DNA of 11,855 bases from JBBQVO01 sp038211505 (lineage in GTDB: Bacteria > Chloroflexota > Dehalococcoidia > DSTF01 > JACRBR01), in contig JBBQVO010000101.1 in assembly GCA_038211505.1 (NCBI GenBank), positions 1 through 11,855 on the forward strand, written 5' to 3'. Positions 6,061-11,855 of the stretch are shown here, piece after piece; the first letter of the stretch is position 1; the number at the start of each line of letters is the position of its first letter. The translations under genes were made by a program, and so were the position numbers. The notes below the pieces were generated by a model. It ran no database searches and was not told where the DNA came from. It was given only the letters and a program-made list of their open reading frames with translations.

Positions 6061-6624
6061 ATGGATGGCGTCTCGCTCTTACGACGACAAATGAGTTATG
6101 TTCACGCGCTCTTTACCGAAGCCGTGCGGGACATCACTCCCGGCGAATGGATCGCGCACCCGTTTGCCGGCGGGAATGCACTCGGATTTATCGCATGGCA
6201 CGTCCCCGCCGTTCAGGATTGGGCATTGCATAGCTGGATGCAGGGAGTGCCGGAGTTGAGGACCCGTCTCGACTTGGCCGGTATCAACCCGTCTTTCGCT
6301 CCATTCGGCATGTCGCAAGTTGATGCGGATAGCATTGGCGCCGCAGTATCTTCAGGAGACGTGCTGACTTACGCCGATGCTGTGTTGGCCGCTGCAGCCG
6401 ACGTCTTCGAGGGCCTGACGGAAGCTTCCCTCGATGACGTGCCCAATATCCGTGTCCATGGGACGCGACTGCCGCAGCACCGCACGACTGGTTATCTCGC
6501 CGAGGTAGACGACATGTATGACCTGCCGGTCTGGCGATTGCTTGCTGGACCTTGCTTTGGACATGTCCGAGAACACGTCGGCGAAATTCGCTTGAGTCTT
6601 CAGATGATGCGGGTTCGCCCGTAG
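6061..6624 (+). CDS. DinB-superfamily (four-helix metal-binding) protein
   Basis: The 187-residue product has the length and pattern of DinB-like/DUF664 proteins, which are four-helix bundles holding a metal ion by three His. Visible are ALGFIAWHVP, with His47 in a conserved first-ligand context, and near the end GHVREHVGEI, with His168 and His172 in the typical HxxxH arrangement. Known relatives include bacillithiol or mycothiol-dependent transferases and DNA-damage-induced proteins, but the exact activity varies widely and cannot be read here. The ATG at 6061 follows GGAGGT after 11 nt, which is a little long, and follows the stop of the small membrane protein by 4 nt, which suggests translational coupling. 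Codon choice is less GC-biased than in tmk or the dehydrogenase gene, which fits recent acquisition. Confidence 0.8.
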   Translation: MDGVSLLRRQMSYVHALFTEAVRDITPGEWIAHPFAGGNALGFIAWHVPAVQDWALHSWMQGVPELRTRLDLAGINPSFAPFGMSQVDADSIGAAVSSGDVLTYADAVLAAAADVFEGLTEASLDDVPNIRVHGTRLPQHRTTGYLAEVDDMYDLPVWRLLAGPCFGHVREHVGEIRLSLQMMRVRP

Positions 6625-6709
6625 TCGCCATGGTCCATGGCTAGGTCCGCGTGGGACTCGTATGGATTCCTCCTCAGGATCTTGCGAAGGACAGGTAGGA
6701 GTGAGCGGC

Positions 6710-8179
6710 TTACGCCGCCTGGGCGTATTGCGCGCTGGAGGCGGGGGCGTCGGCGGCGTCGGCGCCGTTGGCGACGAGACGGAGCAGCGCGTAGACGACG
6801 CGTGGCTCGAAGTCGATGCCGGACTGACGCTCGATCTCGGAGAGCGCTTCGTTCACGCCCCACTCGCGCTTGTACGATCGCGTGCTGCGCAACGCATCGT
6901 ACACATCGGCGACGGCGATGATGCGGGCCGCCTGCGCGATCTCGTCGCCGCGCCGGTTGGCCGGATAGCCGCTGCCTGCCCAGCGCTCGTGATGCTCGCC
7001 GACGCCCCGCGCCGCCGCCGCAAGCTCCGGCACGCGCGCGACGACGTCCGCGCCGAGCGCGGAGTGACGCTGCACGATCGTCCGCTCCGCATCGTCGAGC
7101 TTGCCCGGCTTGGCGAGGATGGCGCGCGGAATGAACAGCTTGCCGACGTCGTGCAGCTGGCTGGCGAGCATCACCTCGCGCACGCCGGCGGCGTCCATGC
7201 CAAGGTTGATCGCGATGCGCGTCGAGAGATCGGCGACGCGATCGACGTGGCCGCGCAGCGCGCCGTCGTAGGCTCCGATGCGCTCGGTCAGCGCCGTCAT
7301 CTGGCGCGGATAGCCGCGCCGCATGTTGTCGATCGCGCCAGGCAGAAATAGACCGAAGATCATTGTCCTCAGCCCCGGCCGCGCCCGTTGTTCGATGATG
7401 AAGCCCGACACCGGCAGCGCGGCGATGGCAAGCATGATCAACTCGACGTGCCACGGATGCAATCCGGGCAGACCGCCCGCGGCCGCCATGATCGTCGCTG
7501 GCGCGAAGATCGCCGCGCCGACTGCCGTCGCGATCTGCGACGGCAGTCTCAAGAAGCGCCAGACGGAGAAGAAGCGATAGCCGGCGAAGAGGTAGCCCGG
7601 CGCCACGAGCCCGGCGAGCACGCGCGCTGTGTGTGGCGATGGGGCGAGCGACGGCATCAGCGCGAGCGCTACGCAGCCGCCGATGGCGGGCATGACGCCG
7701 GCCGCGAGCAGCACGCGCACGCGGCGCGACTCACGGCTGCCCGTCGGCCAGCAGGTCTGCGTCGCGAGAAAGAACCAGACGCCGCCGAGCAGCAGTCCCA
7801 GCAGCGGCATGGCGCCGGCGCCGGCGCCGGGCCGCAGGCCGAGACCGGTGTCGGCGAAGACGAATCGTGCGATGCCGCCCGTCGCCATCGACAGGCAGCC
7901 GAGTGCGAGCAGGGACGGCGCCCAGGCGCGCGACCGCCAGGCGATGGATGCGACGATGAGCCCGAACAGCGCCCCGGCGCAGCCGACCAGCAGCGTCGTC
8001 TCGCGGACGAACGCCGCCGAAGCGCCGCCCGCCGGCGCCGGCCAGGCGACGGCGACGCTCTGGCAGGCCGCCGCCACGGCGCTGCAGGCGACCCAGGCGA
8101 GAAGCTGCTTTTTCACTGAAGAGTGATCGACATCGCCAGCGTCTGAATCTAGTGTTCGCCGCCTCGCAATCGGCTTCAA
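6710..8179 (-). CDS. Membrane-anchored HD-GYP domain phosphodiesterase
   Basis: HD-GYP proteins hydrolyse cyclic di-GMP (some other cyclic dinucleotides) to lower its level. The N-terminal half (residues about 24-265) holds roughly seven or eight hydrophobic helices and is probably a membrane sensor. The C-terminal half (about 300-470) carries LHDVGKL with the HD pair at 343-344, His372, HHE (396-398), GSGYP with GYP at 404-406, and VADVYDALRS with Asp425. All expected metal ligands I can locate are present. The usual HHExWDG is HHERWAG here, an Asp-to-Ala change at 401 whose effect is unknown. The start is uncertain: TTG 8179 gives 489 residues and GTG 8116 gives 468 residues beginning just before the first helix; neither has a good Shine-Dalgarno sequence. 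It lies 87 nt after the glycosyltransferase gene and may share its transcript. Confidence 0.88.
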   Translation of the reverse strand: MKPIARRRTLDSDAGDVDHSSVKKQLLAWVACSAVAAACQSVAVAWPAPAGGASAAFVRETTLLVGCAGALFGLIVASIAWRSRAWAPSLLALGCLSMATGGIARFVFADTGLGLRPGAGAGAMPLLGLLLGGVWFFLATQTCWPTGSRESRRVRVLLAAGVMPAIGGCVALALMPSLAPSPHTARVLAGLVAPGYLFAGYRFFSVWRFLRLPSQIATAVGAAIFAPATIMAAAGGLPGLHPWHVELIMLAIAALPVSGFIIEQRARPGLRTMIFGLFLPGAIDNMRRGYPRQMTALTERIGAYDGALRGHVDRVADLSTRIAINLGMDAAGVREVMLASQLHDVGKLFIPRAILAKPGKLDDAERTIVQRHSALGADVVARVPELAAAARGVGEHHERWAGSGYPANRRGDEIAQAARIIAVADVYDALRSTRSYKREWGVNEALSEIERQSGIDFEPRVVYALLRLVANGADAADAPASSAQYAQAA

Positions 8180-8266
8180 ACGGCTGTTTAGTCACGTTGG
8201 CCGTGGGCGAGGTGCGTGATCGTCCGGCGGCGAAACCAATATCACGAAGTTGGGCGGCAGTGACGC

Positions 8267-9580
8267 TCAGGGCGTCGCAACCTTCTGAGATACGCCGGCT
8301 CGGCCGAGTTCGACTGCCATCGCGATCGTGAACGCCCCGAACAGCGCCACATTGGCGGCGGCGACCCCCAGGCTGAACGGCGACTCGATCCATCTGCCCG
8401 TCCAGGCCGCGACGGGGGGTGCGACGACGATGAGGTTGAGAAAGAACGTGGCCGAGAGCGGTGCATAGAGCCACCACCATCGCCGCTCCATGATCACGAC
8501 GGGGAGCATGAGCGCGAGGAATGGGTACAGGTAGCGTTCGTGCGTGGAGATCGGCAGGACGTAGAACGCACACGCCGCATAGGCCGATCCGAGCAGTGCG
8601 CCCCGCAGCAGAGGCAGGCGGGCGGCGATCAGTAGCGAGAGCCCCGCCGCCATGCACGAGAGCGCAAAACCGAGCATGCGATACGTGACCCAGCTACCGC
8701 CAACGGTATCTTCCGGATGTGGATGTGAAGCGACGTCCACGAACCACCACAGATTCCACGCCGACGACGATAACCGCTCATAGTCCGCCGTGAACAAGCG
8801 ATGATACGTGTCCAGAATGCGACCGAGATCGCCGTGCGCGATCCATGGTCCGAGCACGATAACAGCGACGAGCGGCGCGATCGCGGAGGCTCGTGCGGCG
8901 CGCGCCCAACCGTGCGCGCGCACCGTCACCACGACTAGGATCGGCAGCACGATCACCGGGTGCGGCTTGATCAGAAAACCTAGCGTCCAGACCAACCATC
9001 CGAGCGAGGGGCGCCGAGACGCCGCGAGCAGCAACGCACCGAGCATCGCCGCGGTCACGGCGGCATCAGTTTGCGCCCAGACGGCACCGTCATGCAGGAC
9101 TGCCGGTTGGAACGCGAAGATCGCGGCGGCGGTGAGAGCTGCCCGCCGTTGCGCGCCTGCATCGCTTGGCCCGCGCGCAACGCTCTCGCCGAAGAAGCGG
9201 GACGTGGCGTGATAGACAACAACGATGAGGACGAGATCGAATCCGATCGCAGGCGCTTTCACCAGCGCGTGGAGCGATGGTGTCGTCTGCGTGTACGGGC
9301 CACCGATGACGGAGTACACCGCGGCCAGCAGCCACAGTAGCCATTGGTATCCGAGATACTCCGTGTCCGTGGCGCGCAGAATGTTCAACACGCCATGGTC
9401 GTGGTTGGCCTGCATCCAGAGCTTCCAGAAGTCCTCGTCGTAAAACCCGCCGGGCAGCCGCGCATAAAGCGGCGCGAGCGCGACGCGCATCGCCAGCGCG
9501 CCGACGAGCAACGCCGCGAGCGACCGCTGTCGAAAAAAGGAGCGACGGTTGGTTGTGGTAGGTAGTAGTTCGGCGGACAC
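8267..9580 (-). CDS. GT-C type membrane mannosyl/glycosyltransferase
   Basis: The 437-residue protein is strongly hydrophobic with about ten to twelve predicted helices. After the first helix comes GGFYDEDFW (acidic residues 48-50), the acidic outer-loop motif of GT-C enzymes that use polyprenyl-phosphate sugars. Near the end is STHERYLYPFLAL (HERYLYP at 347-353), a hallmark of Gpi18-like/GT87 family transferases. It would add a sugar, perhaps mannose, to a lipid or glycan on the outer face of the membrane; the substrate is not known. The GTG start at 9580 is preceded by AAGGGTG at a good distance. The HD-GYP gene follows on the same strand. Confidence 0.8.
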   Translation of the reverse strand: MSAELLPTTTNRRSFFRQRSLAALLVGALAMRVALAPLYARLPGGFYDEDFWKLWMQANHDHGVLNILRATDTEYLGYQWLLWLLAAVYSVIGGPYTQTTPSLHALVKAPAIGFDLVLIVVVYHATSRFFGESVARGPSDAGAQRRAALTAAAIFAFQPAVLHDGAVWAQTDAAVTAAMLGALLLAASRRPSLGWLVWTLGFLIKPHPVIVLPILVVVTVRAHGWARAARASAIAPLVAVIVLGPWIAHGDLGRILDTYHRLFTADYERLSSSAWNLWWFVDVASHPHPEDTVGGSWVTYRMLGFALSCMAAGLSLLIAARLPLLRGALLGSAYAACAFYVLPISTHERYLYPFLALMLPVVIMERRWWWLYAPLSATFFLNLIVVAPPVAAWTGRWIESPFSLGVAAANVALFGAFTIAMAVELGRAGVSQKVATP

Positions 9581-9730
9581 CGGTCACCCTTCATGCAAGA
9601 CGCCGGCCGCACAATGCTGATGCTCAGACGGCACCGGAGGCCTAACCCGTCAACATCGGCGGCGCGTACGAGAGAGAGTACTGTCGCGGGCCTCTGAGCG
9701 GTGACGGCGCACGTAAGCCGTATGCTCCGC

Positions 9731-9790
9731 GGGTGCCTGACACGATCGCGATGCCAAGGGTGCCTGTTCACCAATCAGCTTGGCATCGCG
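9731..9790. repeat. Hairpin element with 12-bp arms and direct repeats
   Basis: CGCGATGCCAAG (9747-9758) and CTTGGCATCGCG (9779-9790) are perfect inverted copies with a 20-nt loop. The 9-mer GGGTGCCTG occurs at 9731-9739 and at 9758-9766. The GGTGCCTGACAC-type string recalls REP-like sequences mobilised by RAYT transposases, but no transposase is in the window. Confidence 0.6.
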
Positions 9791-9891
9791 CCGCACGCGG
9801 GACTGACTCGATAAATCAACAGCTCCGCCTTCCCGCGTCATCCGCTTGACCGCCGCCACGCCGCGCACCTGCTAGGCGGCAAGCACAGATG

Positions 9892-9905
9892 CCTCCAACC
9901 TCCAA
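9892..9905 (-). repeat. Inverted copy of the TTGGAGGTTGG repeat
   Basis: CCTCCAACCTCCAA on the plus strand is the reverse complement of TTGGAGGTTGGAGG and shares eleven consecutive bases with the tandem repeat at 3401-3428. Confidence 0.5.
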
Positions 9906-9956
9906 TCCACACCGACCCTGAACCCCTTCTGTGTCCTCTGTGGATCACCCGCCGTC

Positions 9957-9985
9957 TTGATCGAAGCATGACCCTCTCGTACATT
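9957..9985 (+). promoter_or_regulatory. Candidate promoter of the dehydrogenase gene
   Basis: TTGATC (9957-9962) and TACATT (9980-9985), each matching consensus at four of six positions, are separated by exactly 17 bp. The start site would be near 9992, giving a leader of about 117 nt with a hairpin at its 5' end. Confidence 0.4.
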
Positions 9986-9996
9986 GCCGATCGCCG

Positions 9997-10031
9997 CTCA
10001 GCTCAAGGGTCGCCGCAGGAAACGAGCTGAG
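9997..10031 (+). promoter_or_regulatory. Hairpin at the 5' end of the dehydrogenase leader
   Basis: CTCAGCTC (9997-10004) and GAGCTGAG (10024-10031) are perfect 8-bp inverted copies with a 19-nt loop. It lies a few bases after the predicted transcription start and could stabilise the mRNA end or act in regulation; it does not resemble a riboswitch I know. Confidence 0.45.
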
Positions 10032-10094
10032 GCTGGCTGCGAAAGTGAAGCTGCGGTCCGTTCTTGCGGGCCTGTTTGCAGAGATCCATCACCC

Positions 10095-10102
10095 AAGGAG
10101 GA
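10095..10102 (+). promoter_or_regulatory. Strong Shine-Dalgarno of the dehydrogenase gene
   Basis: AAGGAGGA lies 6 nt before ATG 10109, nearly a full match to the 16S rRNA tail, and fixes the start against the upstream in-frame start at 10064. Confidence 0.8.
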
Positions 10103-10108
10103 AGAAAC

Positions 10109-11044
10109 ATGGCCAAGCGGCTCGAAGGCAAGGTCGCGATCGTCACGGGCGGCGGACGCGGCATCGGGCGGGGCGAATCGCTCGCGCTGGCGGCCGAGGG
10201 CGCGCGCGTCATCGTCAACGACTTCGGCGGCACGGCCGCCGGCACCGGCGGCGAGAAGGGGCCGGCCGATGAGGTCGTCGCCGAGATCAAGGCGCTCGGC
10301 AGCGACGGCGCGGCGAACTACGACAACGTCGCCGAGTTCGAATCCGGCAACCGCATGGTGCAGCAGGCGATGGACACGTTCGGCCGCCTGGACATCGTCG
10401 TCAACAACGCCGGCATCCTGCGCGACAAGATGATCTTCAACATGACAGAGGAGGAGTGGGACATCGTCCTCGGCGTTCACCTCAAGGGTCACTTCAACCT
10501 GAGCAAGCATGCGTCGGTAATCTTCCGGCAGCAGCGCAGCGGCGTCTTCGTGCACACGGCATCGGAGTCGGGCCTCGGCAACCGCGGCCAGGGCAACTAC
10601 GCCGCGGCGAAAGAAGGCATCGTCGGCCTGTCGCGGACGATCGCTCGCGACATGGGCGGCTACGGCGTGCGCTCGAACGCGATCCGCCCGCGCGCTGGCA
10701 CCCGCCTGGTCATCAGCGATGAGATGCGCGCCGCGGCCGAGCGCGGCGGCGCCGCCGGCATGGGCATGCAGGGCCTGATGGCCTTCGAGAAGGCGAACCC
10801 GGCCGAGGGTGTCGCGCCGTTCGTCGTCTGGCTGTGCACCGATGCCGCGTCGAACGTCAATGGCCGCGACTTCATGGTCAGCGGCGCGCTGATCGGCCTC
10901 TACAGCCTGCCCGAGATCATCAAGAAGGTCGACAATCCCGACGGCCACATGTGGACGCTCGACGAACTCGACAAGATCGCCCCGGAGAAGATCACCGGCG
11001 ACCTGAAGAACATGTGGCCGAAGAAAGAAGACAAGCCCGCGTAA
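10109..11044 (+). CDS. Short-chain dehydrogenase, probable (3R)-hydroxyacyl-CoA dehydrogenase type
   Basis: The 311-residue protein is a classical Rossmann-fold short-chain dehydrogenase: TGGGRGIG (14-21) binds the cofactor, NNAG (99-102) supports the fold, and Ser152, Tyr164 and Lys168 form the catalytic set in TASESG and YAAAK. The stretch VNDFGGTAAGTG and the string NNAGILRDKMI, with EEWD and VHLKGHF, closely recall the dehydrogenase part of human multifunctional enzyme 2 (HSD17B4), where Tyr and Lys have the same numbers. Such enzymes oxidise 3-hydroxyacyl-CoA with NAD in fatty acid breakdown. A C-terminal extension after residue 260 (LYSLPEIIKKVDN, then WTLDELDKIAP) also fits this subgroup. 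Exact substrate is inferred. It appears monocistronic, with its own promoter upstream and a hairpin downstream. Confidence 0.9.
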   Translation: MAKRLEGKVAIVTGGGRGIGRGESLALAAEGARVIVNDFGGTAAGTGGEKGPADEVVAEIKALGSDGAANYDNVAEFESGNRMVQQAMDTFGRLDIVVNNAGILRDKMIFNMTEEEWDIVLGVHLKGHFNLSKHASVIFRQQRSGVFVHTASESGLGNRGQGNYAAAKEGIVGLSRTIARDMGGYGVRSNAIRPRAGTRLVISDEMRAAAERGGAAGMGMQGLMAFEKANPAEGVAPFVVWLCTDAASNVNGRDFMVSGALIGLYSLPEIIKKVDNPDGHMWTLDELDKIAPEKITGDLKNMWPKKEDKPA

Positions 11045-11101
11045 CCTGTTGAGCCGGCGGCCGCGCATGCCACGTGATGCCGCAGGAATATGGTCGCAAA
11101 A

Positions 11102-11133
11102 CGAGAGCCCCGTCACGCGCGACTGGGCTCTCG
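11102..11133. terminator. Terminator-like hairpin after the dehydrogenase gene
   Basis: CGAGAGCCC (11102-11110) pairs with GGGCTCTCG (11125-11133); after one mismatch GTC pairs with GAC inside, closing a 6-nt loop. An AAAA run just before the stem would be a T-tract on the minus strand, while the plus strand lacks one. It begins 57 nt after the stop codon. Confidence 0.55.
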
Positions 11134-11229
11134 CTGTTCGTCGACCAAGTCGCCCTGCGAAGGAGTGGCGCGATGCGCCCTGGCCGCAGACAATTGCCGT
11201 CTCGCGCAGACTGAGGCGATCGTACGATT

Positions 11230-11355
11230 TGTCATTCTGAGCGAAGCGAAGAATCTCTTCGGACAGCCTCAGTCGTTCGTACGCGGGCTGCGTTCGGTCC
11301 CGCGACTTCATTCGTCATGACAACGGAGAGATTCTTCGCTGCGCTCAGAATGACA
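11230..11355. mobile_element. MITE-like palindromic element of about 126 bp
   Basis: The arms 11230-11262 and 11323-11355 are inverted copies, 30 of 33 bases identical, beginning TGTCATTCTGAGCG. Between them lie about 60 bp with a smaller stem (CGCGGG with CCCGCG). The arm sequence matches, from memory, a repeat scattered between genes in many bacterial genomes. There is no coding capacity and no clear target duplication. Confidence 0.65.
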
Positions 11356-11456
11356 GGCCGGGAGATCGGGCCGCCCCTACACGACAGCGCGCACTCCCGC
11401 ACAGCGAACCGCACGACCGACAACCACATCCACCACCCACGACCCACGACGCCGAC
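11356..11456. other. Intergenic spacer before the methyltransferase gene
   Basis: No gene and no SAM-riboswitch-like structure was recognised. The right part (about 11428-11452) is a low-complexity run of CCAC and CCACGAC units, resembling other intergenic repeats. Confidence 0.3.
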
Positions 11457-11462
11457 TATACT
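11457..11462 (+). promoter_or_regulatory. -10 box placed for leaderless transcription
   Basis: TATACT (five of six consensus bases) lies exactly at -12 to -7 relative to the A of ATG 11469, so the mRNA would start at the start codon. No -35 is evident and no Shine-Dalgarno sequence precedes the ATG. Confidence 0.55.
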
Positions 11463-11468
11463 TCTGAC

Positions 11469-11855
11469 ATGAAGAACGCGTTTCTGACGGCGATCGAGCA
11501 GCGGATATTGCTCGGCGATGGCGCCATGGGGACGCTGCTGCACAGCCGCGGCGCCGCCCAGAACACCTGCCTCGAAGCGCTCGTGCTCGATCAGCCGAAC
11601 CTCGTCCGCCGCGTCCACGAGGACTACATCGCCGCCGGCGCCGATATCGTCGAAACGAATACGTTCGGCGCGAACCGCTTTCGTCTCGCCAAATACGGCC
11701 TCGAAACAAACGTCCGCGATATCAACTTCCGCGCCGCCCGGCTCGCCCGCGACGCGCGCGAGATCCATGGCCACCCGGTTGTCGTCGCCGGCGCCATCGG
11801 GCCGACCGGTCGCATGCTGGCGACCGTCTGCGACGTGCGGCCGGGTGAGGTGCGG
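11469..11855 (+). CDS. Homocysteine S-methyltransferase domain protein, N-terminal part (runs off the edge)
   Basis: 129 codons are present with no stop before the window edge. The translation begins MKNAFLTAIEQRILLGDGAM and contains DGAMGTLLHSRG (17-28), then NTCLEALVLDQPNLV, DYIAAGADIVETNTFGAN and AGAIGPTGRML. This is the N-terminal half of the homocysteine S-methyltransferase barrel, shared by MetH, BHMT and YitJ-type proteins. The DGAMGTLL(H/Y)SRG form is typical of the bifunctional homocysteine S-methyltransferase/methylenetetrahydrofolate reductase, which would carry a second reductase domain downstream, outside this window. The zinc-binding Cys motifs are also outside. The enzyme transfers a methyl group to homocysteine to make methionine. 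The ATG is chosen because a -10 box lies at the position for leaderless transcription and the protein aligns from its first residues. Confidence 0.88.
   Translation, partial: MKNAFLTAIEQRILLGDGAMGTLLHSRGAAQNTCLEALVLDQPNLVRRVHEDYIAAGADIVETNTFGANRFRLAKYGLETNVRDINFRAARLARDAREIHGHPVVVAGAIGPTGRMLATVCDVRPGEVR

Larger units (their letters stand above)
9581..9946. other. Intergenic region with hairpin and repeats
   Basis: No supported gene. It holds the inverted repeat at 9747-9790, a copy of the Leu-free TTGGAGGTTGG repeat in inverted form (9892-9905), and CTTCTGTGTCCTCTGTGG (9926-9943), which resembles from memory a string found between genes in many bacteria. No well-spaced promoter for the glycosyltransferase was found. 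Confidence 0.4.

Noticed and set aside
7388..8119. Plus-strand open frame opposite the HD-GYP gene
   Set aside because: The translation is an Arg/Ala/Gly/Asp-rich low-complexity shadow, while the minus strand has clear HD-GYP motifs.
9998..11311. Long minus-strand open frame (437 codons) opposite the dehydrogenase gene
   Set aside because: It is a high-GC shadow of the plus-strand gene, rich in Arg/Ala/Asp with no domain, and it also runs through the hairpin and the palindromic element.
11045..11468. SAM or cobalamin riboswitch before the homocysteine methyltransferase gene
   Set aside because: No matching conserved core was seen, and the -10 box position implies an mRNA without a leader.
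11232..11774. Minus-strand open frame across the palindromic element and methyltransferase start
   Set aside because: Antisense to a clear conserved domain and built partly from repeat sequence.
1..11855. CRISPR array, tRNA or rRNA genes, integrase or full insertion sequence
   Set aside because: No regularly spaced repeats, cloverleaf, rRNA signature or transposase coding sequence was found by reading both strands; a covariance-model search was not possible here.

Overview
The window is a GC-rich (roughly 60-65% by eye) bacterial chromosome segment. Several traits together suggest Chloroflexota, perhaps a Dehalococcoidia-like lineage, but this is inference without any database search. The traits are secreted proteins with Thr/Pro/Ala linkers and cohesin/dockerin-type modules, TTG/GTG starts, apparently leaderless housekeeping genes, an N-terminal homocysteine methyltransferase of the type fused to methylenetetrahydrofolate reductase, and many short intergenic repeats.

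Layout, left to right. (1) 1-1881: the tail of a secreted-looking gene, then a secreted protein with two Cys-rich cohesin-like modules and a C-terminal type I dockerin, broken by a one-base frameshift near 660. (2) 1921-3237, minus: purA, with an odd leader in which a hairpin separates the Shine-Dalgarno sequence from the ATG. (3) 3660-4739: a lipoprotein with a long low-complexity stalk and one module homologous to those in (1). It is followed by a strong hairpin. (4) 4863-5504: tmk, apparently leaderless. (5) 5505-6624: a less GC-rich stretch with a 61-residue one-helix membrane protein coupled to a DinB-superfamily gene, possibly imported. (6) 6710-9580, minus: a GT-C type membrane glycosyltransferase followed by a membrane-anchored HD-GYP phosphodiesterase. 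(7) 9581-10108: an intergenic stretch with hairpins and repeats. (8) 10109-11044: a short-chain dehydrogenase resembling the dehydrogenase part of peroxisomal multifunctional enzyme 2. (9) 11045-11468: a terminator-like hairpin and a 126-bp palindromic, MITE-like element. (10) 11469 to the edge: the start of a homocysteine S-methyltransferase gene with a -10 box placed exactly for leaderless transcription.

Most genes are single transcription units of housekeeping or lipid metabolism. The most system-like content is the left end. A dockerin-bearing secreted protein and a membrane-anchored lipoprotein carry modules of one family and could form a non-cellulosomal cohesin-dockerin surface assembly. 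The gene beginning before base 1 may carry a degenerate dockerin helix as well. The second theme is non-coding: two probable leaderless promoters, an SD-hairpin-ATG leader, and several families of dispersed repeats packed into the intergenic gaps.
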